Translations under genes and position numbers: made by a program
DNA from: Patescibacteria group bacterium
Lineage (GTDB): Bacteria > Patescibacteriota > Patescibacteriia > 2-12-FULL-60-25
Assembly (NCBI GenBank): GCA_018817245.1
Contig: JAHIUG010000022.1
Span: 1-15,900 of the forward strand
Direction: 5' to 3'
DNA: 15,900 bases
Notes under the pieces: model-generated
The model's input: the letters and a program-made list of their open reading frames with translations, nothing else
Databases searched by the model: none
What the model was told of the DNA's origin: nothing
Part shown: positions 6,202 through 12,379 of the stretch, one piece after another
How the letters are laid out: every line of letters starts with the position of its first letter
Position numbering within the stretch: the first letter of the stretch is position 1

Positions 6202-7209
6202 ATGCCCAATATTGCAATAAACGGCTTTGGCCGCATAGGCCGCAACACTTTCAAAGCAGGTTTTGGAAAACCCGGATTTAATGTGGTGGCTGTGAATGAC
6301 CTCACTGATCCAAAAACACTCGCGCATCTCTTAAAGCACGACACTGTTTATCATGATTGGGATAAGAAAGTTTCGTATGATGATAAACATTTGATTGTGC
6401 AGGGAAAAAAGATTCCTGTAGTTTCAGAAAAGGAGCCGAGAAAATTGCCGTGGAAAAAATATATGGTGGATGTTGTATTGGAATGCACCGGACGTTTTAC
6501 AAATCTTCAAGATGCTTCTCAGCACATTAGGGCTGGAGCAAAACGCGTTATTATCTCAGCGCCAGCAAAAGGCGGGGGAGTTCCAACTCATGTTATTGGT
6601 GTGAATGAGGAAGGAGCGGGCAAAGAAGCAAAGGTTATAAACAATGCGAGCTGTACGACTAATTGTATCGCACCGATTGTCGCGATTATGAACAATGTTT
6701 TTGGTGTTAAAAAAGTGATGATGACAACCATCCATTCTTATACTGCCAATCAGGTACTGCAGGACGGTCCGAACAAAGATCTCCGCAGAGCAAGAGCTGC
6801 AGCTCAAAATATTATTCCAACCACAACAGGCGCGGCAATTGCTACTACTGAAGTGGTCCCTGAGCTTAACGGACTTTTTGACGGAATTTCCATTCGCGTT
6901 CCAACTCCATCTGTTTCATTGTCGGATTTTACATTTTTGTTAAAGAAAAAAGTTACAGTTGAGCAGGTTAATAATGCTTTTAAGAGAGCGGCCAAGAGCC
7001 CCATCTACAAGGGAGTGGTTGAAGTTACGCAGGAAGAATTAGTCTCGTCTGATTTTGTTGGGAACTCAGCTTCAGCAATCGTTGATCTTCCATTCACCAA
7101 GGTTGTTGATGGTGACATGGTGAAGGTTTTAGCCTGGTATGACAACGAGTGGGGCTATTCTTGTCGTTTGGCGGAAATAGCAATTCAAGTTGGGAAGACA
7201 ATCTCTTAA
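6202..7209 (+). CDS. gap: Glyceraldehyde-3-phosphate dehydrogenase (NAD-type)
   Basis: The product is 335 aa, the standard length. It oxidises glyceraldehyde-3-phosphate to 1,3-bisphosphoglycerate with NAD+ and phosphate in the cytoplasm. The Rossmann motif INGFGRIGR (6-14) and Asp33 after the second strand (VAVND) indicate NAD preference. The active-site block SCTTNC has catalytic Cys151, with His178 in TIHSYT as its partner. The S-loop (DGPNKDLRRARAAAQNIIPT) and the C-terminal WYDNEWGYS are intact. No Shine-Dalgarno is seen before the ATG; the upstream 25 bases are almost pure A/T. It stands first in the gap, phosphoesterase, pgk, eno stretch, on the same strand as the next pathway enzymes. 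A palindromic repeat follows it. Confidence 0.98.
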   Translation: MPNIAINGFGRIGRNTFKAGFGKPGFNVVAVNDLTDPKTLAHLLKHDTVYHDWDKKVSYDDKHLIVQGKKIPVVSEKEPRKLPWKKYMVDVVLECTGRFTNLQDASQHIRAGAKRVIISAPAKGGGVPTHVIGVNEEGAGKEAKVINNASCTTNCIAPIVAIMNNVFGVKKVMMTTIHSYTANQVLQDGPNKDLRRARAAAQNIIPTTTGAAIATTEVVPELNGLFDGISIRVPTPSVSLSDFTFLLKKKVTVEQVNNAFKRAAKSPIYKGVVEVTQEELVSSDFVGNSASAIVDLPFTKVVDGDMVKVLAWYDNEWGYSCRLAEIAIQVGKTIS

Positions 7210-7223
7210 TGTCATATCATTTC

Positions 7224-7356
7224 TGTCATCTCGACTGAAGCGCAGACCCGAAAGCTTTCGGGGTGAAGCGAAACGGAGAGATCTTTAGCACCTTGTCATA
7301 TCGAGCAACGCCGAGAGATCTTTTTAGAAAGATTTCTCCGCTCCGGTCGAAATGAC
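7224..7356. repeat. Interspersed palindromic repeat, copy 1 (compound)
   Basis: The element begins TGTCATCTCGACTG and ends CGGTCGAAATGAC. Inside, CCCGAAAGCTTTCGGG (7247-7262) is a perfect 16-base palindrome. A second head, TTGTCATATCGAG (about 7293), followed by GAGAGATCTTTTTAGAAAGATTTCTC shows that it is two fused or nested units. The right end (AAGATTTCTCC, CGGTCGAAATGAC) is shared with the copy inside miaB. It fills most of the gap between gap and the phosphoesterase and could fold as RNA. Confidence 0.8.
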
Positions 7357-7369
7357 GGATATTTAATAC

Positions 7370-8275
7370 ATGGACTGTAGTAAGGCTCAAAAAATTGGTC
7401 GTATCTACGATTACTTGACCGCAGCTCTCGCATTAATTGCGTTGGTAATTATTTATATTGACTGGAGAGCGGACAGCCACATGTCAGCAATAGGATATTT
7501 ATTCGTTATTGGATTAGTGCTCATAATTTATGGAGTATTTTTTGAACCAAGACGTTTAAGTATCAGACATTACAAAGAAAAATTGGTTAAAGATCCAAAA
7601 AGCTGGATACGAATTGTTTTTCTGTCAGATTTTCATGCTGGAGGATTTCGTCCAAAAGGATGGTATGAGCGCGTTGCCGCAGAAGCTCAATCTTTAGATC
7701 CGGATGTTTTTATACTGGGCGGTGATTATGTGGAAGAATCTGCGAGCGCGATTCAAGAGATAAAAGCCATATCAAAAGTGACTGCGCATTTGGGGAAATA
7801 TTTTGTTTTGGGTAATCACGATTTTTTGGATCGGCCTCAATTTATCCGCGAAACTTTATCCAATTGGGGGCTTGTTGATCTTACAAACGCGCATGTGACT
7901 ATTCGGAAAGGGGAGAGGGATGTGCAACTTTCTGCGCTGGATGATCATTGGCATGGGCGACCCTTGATACCACCGTTACGAGTTTCGGATGAGATTCCGC
8001 ATATTACTGTTGCGCACGAGCCGGACGCTATTCTTGATTTTAAAACCGGTGATACTGATTTGATATTAGCAGGACATACGCACGGTGGGCAGATAAGATT
8101 ACCACTCATCGGATCTCTGGCACCGATTCCGGCAAAGCTTGGACGCAAAGTAAGTCGCAGACGTAAATTCATTAATGGTACGCCAATGATAATTTCTCAA
8201 GGTTGCGGTGAGACAGATTTTGGAGCGCGGCTCTTTTGTCCTGCGCAAATCGTGGTCGTAGAAATAGGCATCTGA
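7370..8275 (+). CDS. Membrane-anchored metallophosphoesterase (YkuE/YaeI-like)
   Basis: The product is 301 aa. Two N-terminal TM helices (about 14-31 and 40-58) are followed by a calcineurin-like phosphoesterase domain. All metal-site motifs are present: D87-x-H89 (SDFHAG), GGDYV with Asp119, GNHD 148-151, His216 (AHEPD), and GHTHGGQI with His236 and His238. Arrangement and length match the YkuE/YaeI branch, some members of which cleave UDP-2,3-diacylglucosamine or phospholipid-type substrates. A CPR cell is unlikely to make lipid A, so the substrate is open. The conserved tail SQGCGETDFGARLFCPAQIV is typical of the branch. There is no Shine-Dalgarno. It lies between gap and pgk without an obvious functional link. 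Confidence 0.9.
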   Translation: MDCSKAQKIGRIYDYLTAALALIALVIIYIDWRADSHMSAIGYLFVIGLVLIIYGVFFEPRRLSIRHYKEKLVKDPKSWIRIVFLSDFHAGGFRPKGWYERVAAEAQSLDPDVFILGGDYVEESASAIQEIKAISKVTAHLGKYFVLGNHDFLDRPQFIRETLSNWGLVDLTNAHVTIRKGERDVQLSALDDHWHGRPLIPPLRVSDEIPHITVAHEPDAILDFKTGDTDLILAGHTHGGQIRLPLIGSLAPIPAKLGRKVSRRRKFINGTPMIISQGCGETDFGARLFCPAQIVVVEIGI

Positions 8276-8314
8276 TTTGCGAAGAGTGAAGCGCGAACAG
8301 CGAATTTAAAAAAA

Positions 8315-8323
8315 TGGTACAAT
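8315..8323 (+). promoter_or_regulatory. Extended -10 promoter giving a near-leaderless pgk mRNA
   Basis: TGG (8315-8317) plus TACAAT (8318-8323) form an extended -10 element. Transcription would begin at about 8330, at or one base before the pgk ATG (8331). No clear -35 is seen about 17 bases upstream, as expected when the extended TG compensates, and no Shine-Dalgarno fits in between. Confidence 0.6.
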
Positions 8324-8330
8324 ATAACGC

Positions 8331-9536
8331 ATGAAACTTCCGGAACTTACTATCGGAAAATCTTTGAAATCTAAAAGGGTTTTAGTTCGCGTTGACTGGA
8401 ATATTCCATTAACCGGAGAGCTTGCCGGTTTAGATTCGCTTAAACTTGAGCGAACATTCCCTTTGATAAAGGATTTATCAAAACACGGAGCGGTTGTAAT
8501 TTTAATGACGCACCTAGGACGGCCAAAAAAGCAGGAGAAAAAATATTCAACCAAGAATCTGATTGATATTGTAAAAAAGCAGTCCGGAATTAGGTTGCGA
8601 TTTTTGGATAAAAAATTAGATGATCCGAAGGGTTTATCTCAGGCAAAGAAATTAATTAAGGTTGCCAAACCAAGCACTATATTTTTATTAGAAAATGTTC
8701 GGTTCAATAAAGGGGAAACGGAAAACGATCCGAAGTTGGCCAAGGTCTATTCAGAGCTGGGCTCCTTGTTCGTAAATGATGCATTTGCCTCGTGCCACAG
8801 AGAACATGCCTCGGTTGTCGGTATTACGAAACTTTTGCCTTCGTACGCCGGACCATCTTTAATGGCGGAAGTGGAGGCTTTATCTAAACTTCTCAAAAAG
8901 CCAAAGAAGCCATTTGTTGCTGTGATCGGCGGCGCAAAATTATCTTCGAAAATAGGAGCGCTCGAATCCCTGCTCAAAATTGCGGACAAGGTTATGGTGG
9001 GCGGTGCGATGGCGCATGTTTTCTTTGCAGCCAAAAAGATGTCCATCGGAAAATCCATGATCGAAGAAGAAGCAATCCCGCTAGCCAAAAAGTTGATCAA
9101 ACATCAGAAACTACTTTTGCCAATAGATGTAGTCGTAGCTAAAAAACTGAATGAAAAAACAAAGGCAAGAGTTGTGCGAGTTGAAGATATTAAAAAGACG
9201 GATGTTATTGGTGATATTGGGACCGGAACAATGCTCGCGTGGTCGCAGATTATAAGAAAGGCGCAAACCATTGTCTGGAACGGACCGGTTGGTGTGACAG
9301 AGATTCCGACATTTTCAAACGGTTCTAAGGTTTTGAATCAGGCCATTGCGGTTCGCAGTCGCGGTCCGGCTTATGGCGTTGTTGGTGGCGGAGATACTCT
9401 TCCGGTTGTTATGCAGAGCGGTATGGGAGAATGGATCGACCATCTCTCTACGGGCGGCGGAGCCATGCTTGAGTTTATAGCGAACAAAGGAAAATTGCCG
9501 GGATTGCAGGCGTTAACTAAAGAACTTAAGAACTAA
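8331..9536 (+). CDS. pgk: Phosphoglycerate kinase
   Basis: The product is 401 aa, a normal length (about 390-420). It transfers phosphate from 1,3-bisphosphoglycerate to ADP, the first ATP-making step of glycolysis. N-domain substrate motifs are VRVDWN (19-24; most families have DFN) and HLGRP (61-65). VNDAFASCHREHAS, the GGAKLSSKIGAL segment, the hinge, WNGPVGV and the nucleotide motif GGGDT (352-356) are all intact, with STGGGA near the C-terminus. The start is supported by the signature beginning close behind it and by the -10 element just upstream. It is separated from eno by 135 bases that hold a 96-base palindromic repeat. Confidence 0.98.
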   Translation: MKLPELTIGKSLKSKRVLVRVDWNIPLTGELAGLDSLKLERTFPLIKDLSKHGAVVILMTHLGRPKKQEKKYSTKNLIDIVKKQSGIRLRFLDKKLDDPKGLSQAKKLIKVAKPSTIFLLENVRFNKGETENDPKLAKVYSELGSLFVNDAFASCHREHASVVGITKLLPSYAGPSLMAEVEALSKLLKKPKKPFVAVIGGAKLSSKIGALESLLKIADKVMVGGAMAHVFFAAKKMSIGKSMIEEEAIPLAKKLIKHQKLLLPIDVVVAKKLNEKTKARVVRVEDIKKTDVIGDIGTGTMLAWSQIIRKAQTIVWNGPVGVTEIPTFSNGSKVLNQAIAVRSRGPAYGVVGGGDTLPVVMQSGMGEWIDHLSTGGGAMLEFIANKGKLPGLQALTKELKN

Positions 9537-9560
9537 AGAACTGAAGAACAATAACAATTT

Positions 9561-9656
9561 GTCATTCTGAGCGAAGCGGAGCGTAGTCGAAGAATCTGGC
9601 CGCATAGCATCACGAGGCTAGATCCTTCGGCTCCGTAACACTACGCTCAGGATGAC
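9561..9656. repeat. Interspersed palindromic repeat, copy 2 (96 bp)
   Basis: Ends are GTCATTCTGAGCG (9561-9573) and CGCTCAGGATGAC (9644-9656), complementary at 12 of 13 positions plus one T-G pair. GAAGAATCTGG and GATCCTTCGG form a second complementary pair inside. It has exactly the same length as copy 4 (12025-12120), with about 75% identity by hand count in either orientation. It fills the pgk-eno gap and ends 4 bases before the eno ribosome binding site. Confidence 0.85.
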
Positions 9657-9671
9657 TAAGAAGGAATCCTT

Positions 9672-10931
9672 ATGAGAACAAAGATTAAAGACATTAAAGC
9701 GCGAGAGATATTGGATTCGCGTGGAAATCCAACAGTAGCTTGCAGGGTAACGTTGTCTTCCGGCGCAACAGCTGAAGCAAAGGTTCCGTCAGGCGCATCA
9801 ACCGGAATACATGAAGCTCTTGAGCTTCGCGACGGTGGAAAAAGATATGGTGGAAAGGGAGTGAAAAAAGCAGTCGCAAATGTAAATGAAAATATCTTTC
9901 CCGTGCTATCTGGCATGGACGCAGAAAAGCAACAGGATATTGATCATGTGATGATAAAGCTAGATGGAACGTCAAATAAATCAAGGTTCGGAGCAAATGC
10001 GATTTTGGCAGTTTCACTCGCAACTGCGCAGGCCTTGGCAGTGCATAGAAAAATACCGCTTTGGAAATCTCTTAGTCGCACCTATAAATTTTTAAAAAAG
10101 CCATCGCTTCCAGTTCCAACAATGAATGTCTTAAATGGAGGAGCGCATGCAGATTGGGCAATGGATGTGCAAGAGTGCATGATTGTTCCAAGGCGCGGTT
10201 CTTTTGCGGAGAAAGTGCGAGCTGGAGCTGAAACGTTTCACGTTTTGCAAAAACTACTCAAAGCACAGGGTTTTATTACTACAGTGGGAGATGAGGGTGG
10301 TTTTGCTCCTAAGTTGAAAAATGTTGAAGAGGCATTTGAGCTCCTTGTCCAATCAATAAAGAAAGCAGGCTATAAACCCGGACGTGATATCGCGTTAGCC
10401 ACAGATGTTGCGGCCAGTGAATTTTATGATAAGAAAAAGAAAGTATATGTTTTTAAGGCTGAGGGTGGAAAAGAATATTCTGCAGAAAAGCTTTTAGAAA
10501 GATACAAAGAATGGCAAAAGAAATATCCGCTCATGTCTATCGAAGATCCGTATGATCAGGATGATTGGGCTGCGTGGAAAACGTGCGTGCCCGTTTTAAA
10601 GAAGAAGTCGCTCATCGTGGGAGATGATTTCTTTGTTACCAATGTTAAGAGACTGGAGCGTGGTATCAAAGAAAAGGCCTCCACTGCAATTCTTATCAAG
10701 TTAAATCAGATCGGCTCGCTAACCGAAACTGTAGATGCTATCACCATGGCACAAAAGGCAAAGTTCGCGGTTATTATCTCGCATCGTTCCGGTGAAACAG
10801 ATGACACAACAATATCAGACCTCGCAGTTGCATGTGGCGCAGAAAATATAAAAACAGGATCGCTGTCACGATCCGAACGTGTGGAGAAATACAATCGCCT
10901 AATGGCAATAGAGGAAGAGTTGAAGAAGTAA
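9672..10931 (+). CDS. eno: Enolase
   Basis: The product is 419 aa (usual 410-435). It converts 2-phosphoglycerate to phosphoenolpyruvate with two Mg2+. AREILDSRGNPTV (10-22), SGASTGIHEALELRD and His159 (NGGAHAD) are in place. The general acid Glu208 lies in GDEGGF, the metal ligands are Asp245, Glu291 (SIEDPYDQ) and Asp318 (GDDFFVTN), and the base is Lys343 (LIKLNQIGSL), with His371-Arg372-Ser373 (ISHRSGETDD). The catalytic set is therefore complete. A Shine-Dalgarno AAGAAGGA lies about 6 bases before the ATG, unlike gap and pgk. With gap and pgk it covers three of the five lower-glycolysis steps; phosphoglycerate mutase and pyruvate kinase are not in the window. Confidence 0.98.
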   Translation: MRTKIKDIKAREILDSRGNPTVACRVTLSSGATAEAKVPSGASTGIHEALELRDGGKRYGGKGVKKAVANVNENIFPVLSGMDAEKQQDIDHVMIKLDGTSNKSRFGANAILAVSLATAQALAVHRKIPLWKSLSRTYKFLKKPSLPVPTMNVLNGGAHADWAMDVQECMIVPRRGSFAEKVRAGAETFHVLQKLLKAQGFITTVGDEGGFAPKLKNVEEAFELLVQSIKKAGYKPGRDIALATDVAASEFYDKKKKVYVFKAEGGKEYSAEKLLERYKEWQKKYPLMSIEDPYDQDDWAAWKTCVPVLKKKSLIVGDDFFVTNVKRLERGIKEKASTAILIKLNQIGSLTETVDAITMAQKAKFAVIISHRSGETDDTTISDLAVACGAENIKTGSLSRSERVEKYNRLMAIEEELKK

Positions 10932-10938
10932 CCTATCT

Positions 10939-10978
10939 GTCATTGCGAGGAGCGCAGCGACGCGGCAATCTTTTTGAC
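10939..10978. repeat. Interspersed repeat, copy 3 (short form)
   Basis: GTCATTGCGAGGAGCGCAGC through CGGCAATCTTTTTGAC is the short version of the GTCATT repeat. GATTGCCGC is complementary to parts of its head (ATTGCGAGG/CGGCAAT). It begins 8 bases after the eno stop, and its CTTTTTG end could weakly assist termination. Confidence 0.65.
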
Positions 10979-11008
10979 TTAAATATTAACAAAATCAGCC
11001 AAATACGC

Positions 11009-11037
11009 TTGACAAAAGCGCTGATTTGTGGTAGATT
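11009..11037 (+). promoter_or_regulatory. Strong sigma70-type promoter of the 11170 gene
   Basis: TTGACA (11009-11014), a spacer of exactly 17, and TAGATT (11032-11037) preceded by the extended-10 TGG (11029-11031). This is the best promoter in the window. The leader is about 125 nt and holds a small hairpin, TTGGAC/GTCCGA (11114-11129). Confidence 0.8.
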
Positions 11038-11159
11038 TTGGGCGTTCCTAACAATGGGAGCGTCGTACCTACAACCCAAACTCTTTGCCTAAGGTTGACC
11101 TCACGTGAACTATTTGGACACTAGTCCGAAGAATGCGCGTGTTGCTTGCCTGATGGAAC

Positions 11160-11165
11160 GGAGGA
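11160..11165 (+). promoter_or_regulatory. Ribosome binding site fixing the start at 11170
   Basis: GGAGGA lies four bases before ATG 11170. It overlaps the body of any protein begun at the upstream in-frame TTG (11146), so that TTG is rejected. Confidence 0.8.
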
Positions 11166-11169
11166 CAGT

Positions 11170-11949
11170 ATGAGTAAACTGGGAAGATACCTGGAAATCG
11201 GCCGCATGATCACGGAAGGACGTATTGGTCCTGTGATGATTCAGGCTATCAAAGATGGTCGTGTGGGGATCAGAGAAGTTCATCCTAGCTCATCAGAGCA
11301 AGAGGCAACTGATACTCGCACAGAAGATGAAATCATCGAAGCTGTTGCTGAGATGGGCGTTATGTATAGATTTTTGGATATCGGCAGGATGATCCAAGAT
11401 GGCCGCCTGGGTAAAGAGCTGGCGGTTGCTATCATCGAGGATAGAGTAGAGATCGCGGATTTCCCGACCCTCATGACTCTCGAAATTGGCACCCATACAC
11501 CTGAAGAACTGGTTCGTGCGCTGGAAGAATCAGAATACAAGATGGACCTGGGTGTTGATAAATATATTCTTGATAAGACGTTTCGGGTCAGTACCGAGAA
11601 GAGAACAATAGAGCTGGTCGTTGTCACACCCGAAGAGCTGGGCATGTTTGACTGGGAACGCATAGCGTTTGAGGATGTGTGTAAACAGGCCAAGAAAAAG
11701 GGTCTTGAGCTGTGCCCGCACGACGTTGGGCCACTGGCACGTCTGAAATATTCGGATCAGCTCATGCCAGGAGAGGATCTTGTAAGGGGAAAGACTGCGC
11801 TGGTAATCGCAATGAAGCCAGTGAGACGTGATGCGTTTCAGCTAGTACACAATGAGATTAGTGGTAAAGCGATATATACTAGGAGCTTAGATGTGAAATT
11901 CTGTCCTTGGGACAAGTTGGTCTTTTGTCGGCGGAAGAAGGCGGCCTAA
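11170..11949 (+). CDS. Intact member of the CVFCRRK-ending accessory family
   Basis: The product is 259 aa, soluble, with no signal peptide or TM segment; function unknown. The N-terminal part holds two copies of a 28-residue unit, at 7-34 (YLEIGRMITEGRIG...) and 68-95 (FLDIGRMIQDGRLG...), sharing the IGRMI-GR-G core and ending in I-D-RV-I. The C-terminal half (about 115-259) is shared with the dead gene at 4222: an HTPEELVRALE helix, a TIELVVVTPEELG strand, CKQAKKKGLELCP, and a final LVFCRRK. I recall proteins of this plan in Parcubacteria-like genomes with highly variable residues just before the final (V/L)F-R-(R/L)-R-K, suggesting a diversified binding fold. Here that segment (TRSLDVKFCPWDK) is not Asn-rich. 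It has its own strong promoter and terminator, so it is an independent unit. Confidence 0.75.
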   Translation: MSKLGRYLEIGRMITEGRIGPVMIQAIKDGRVGIREVHPSSSEQEATDTRTEDEIIEAVAEMGVMYRFLDIGRMIQDGRLGKELAVAIIEDRVEIADFPTLMTLEIGTHTPEELVRALEESEYKMDLGVDKYILDKTFRVSTEKRTIELVVVTPEELGMFDWERIAFEDVCKQAKKKGLELCPHDVGPLARLKYSDQLMPGEDLVRGKTALVIAMKPVRRDAFQLVHNEISGKAIYTRSLDVKFCPWDKLVFCRRKKAA

Positions 11950-11972
11950 CGCTCTTTGTTCGAAAAGACTCC

Positions 11973-12004
11973 GAGCCCTGTGTAGAAATACATAGGGCTC
12001 TTTT
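11973..12004 (+). terminator. Intrinsic terminator of the 11170 gene
   Basis: GAGCCCTGTGTA (11973-11984) pairs with TACATAGGGCTC (11989-12000). The stem is 12 bp with one G-T pair and a GAAA tetraloop, followed by TTTTAATTT. It starts 23 bases after the stop. Confidence 0.92.
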
Positions 12005-12024
12005 AATTTAAAAAATATCCTTTT

Positions 12025-12120
12025 GTCATCCTGAGCGGAGTGCAACGTAGCCGAAGGATCTGGCTGCTCAGAATTGTGAGGCTAGATTCTTCGGCTTCAC
12101 TTCGTTTCGCTCAGAATGAC
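12025..12120. repeat. Interspersed palindromic repeat, copy 4 (96 bp)
   Basis: Ends are GTCATCCTGAGCG (12025-12037) and CGCTCAGAATGAC (12108-12120). Read on the minus strand, its two 13-base ends are identical to those of copy 2, so it can be seen as an inverted copy. Inner arms are CCGAAGGATCTGG and CTAGATTCTTCGG. Confidence 0.85.
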
Positions 12121-12126
12121 AGATGT

Positions 12127-12270
12127 TTACTCAGTTTTGCTACGTCGCTCCACTTGCTGCGCGGCTTTTTTAATGGTTGTTTTGTGTTTAGCAACAATAA
12201 CGCGGACTTGAGTTTTATAAGCCAATAAGATGTTTCTCGCTGCTGTTATTTGGTCTGCTGATGGAGGCAT
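12127..12270 (-). CDS. Possible small gene of 47 residues, unknown function
   Basis: On the minus strand an ATG at 12270 opens 47 codons to a TAA at 12127. The protein begins MPPSADQITAARNILLAYKT and continues VRVIVAKHKTTIKKAAQQVE. It has no Cys or Trp and is rich in Ala, Lys, Gln and Arg, with the pattern of one or two amphipathic basic helices. No Shine-Dalgarno is visible (but several housekeeping genes here also lack one). It occupies the otherwise empty space between copy 4 of the repeat and miaB, and is divergent from miaB. The protein-like composition is the main support; it could be chance. I do not recognise it. Confidence 0.4.
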   Translation of the reverse strand: MPPSADQITAARNILLAYKTQVRVIVAKHKTTIKKAAQQVERRSKTE

Positions 12271-12379
12271 AGATTTAGCTTGTGAGTCGTGGATTTCTGG
12301 TTTGATTATACATTACGGGTTAGGAAATGATCTAGAGCGTTGATATTTGGCTAGAATCATGATAGTCTCGGCCGAGAAT

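Noticed and set aside
9694..10023. Minus-strand open frame of 109 codons inside eno, and similar ones inside pgk, miaB and miaA.
   Set aside because: They lie wholly within strongly conserved enzymes and have no family features or start signals.
12352..12357. TAGAAT as the -10 box of a miaB promoter.
   Set aside because: No -35 sequence at a sensible distance and no correctly spaced TG extension; too weak to list as a feature, although it would fit the 12380 start.
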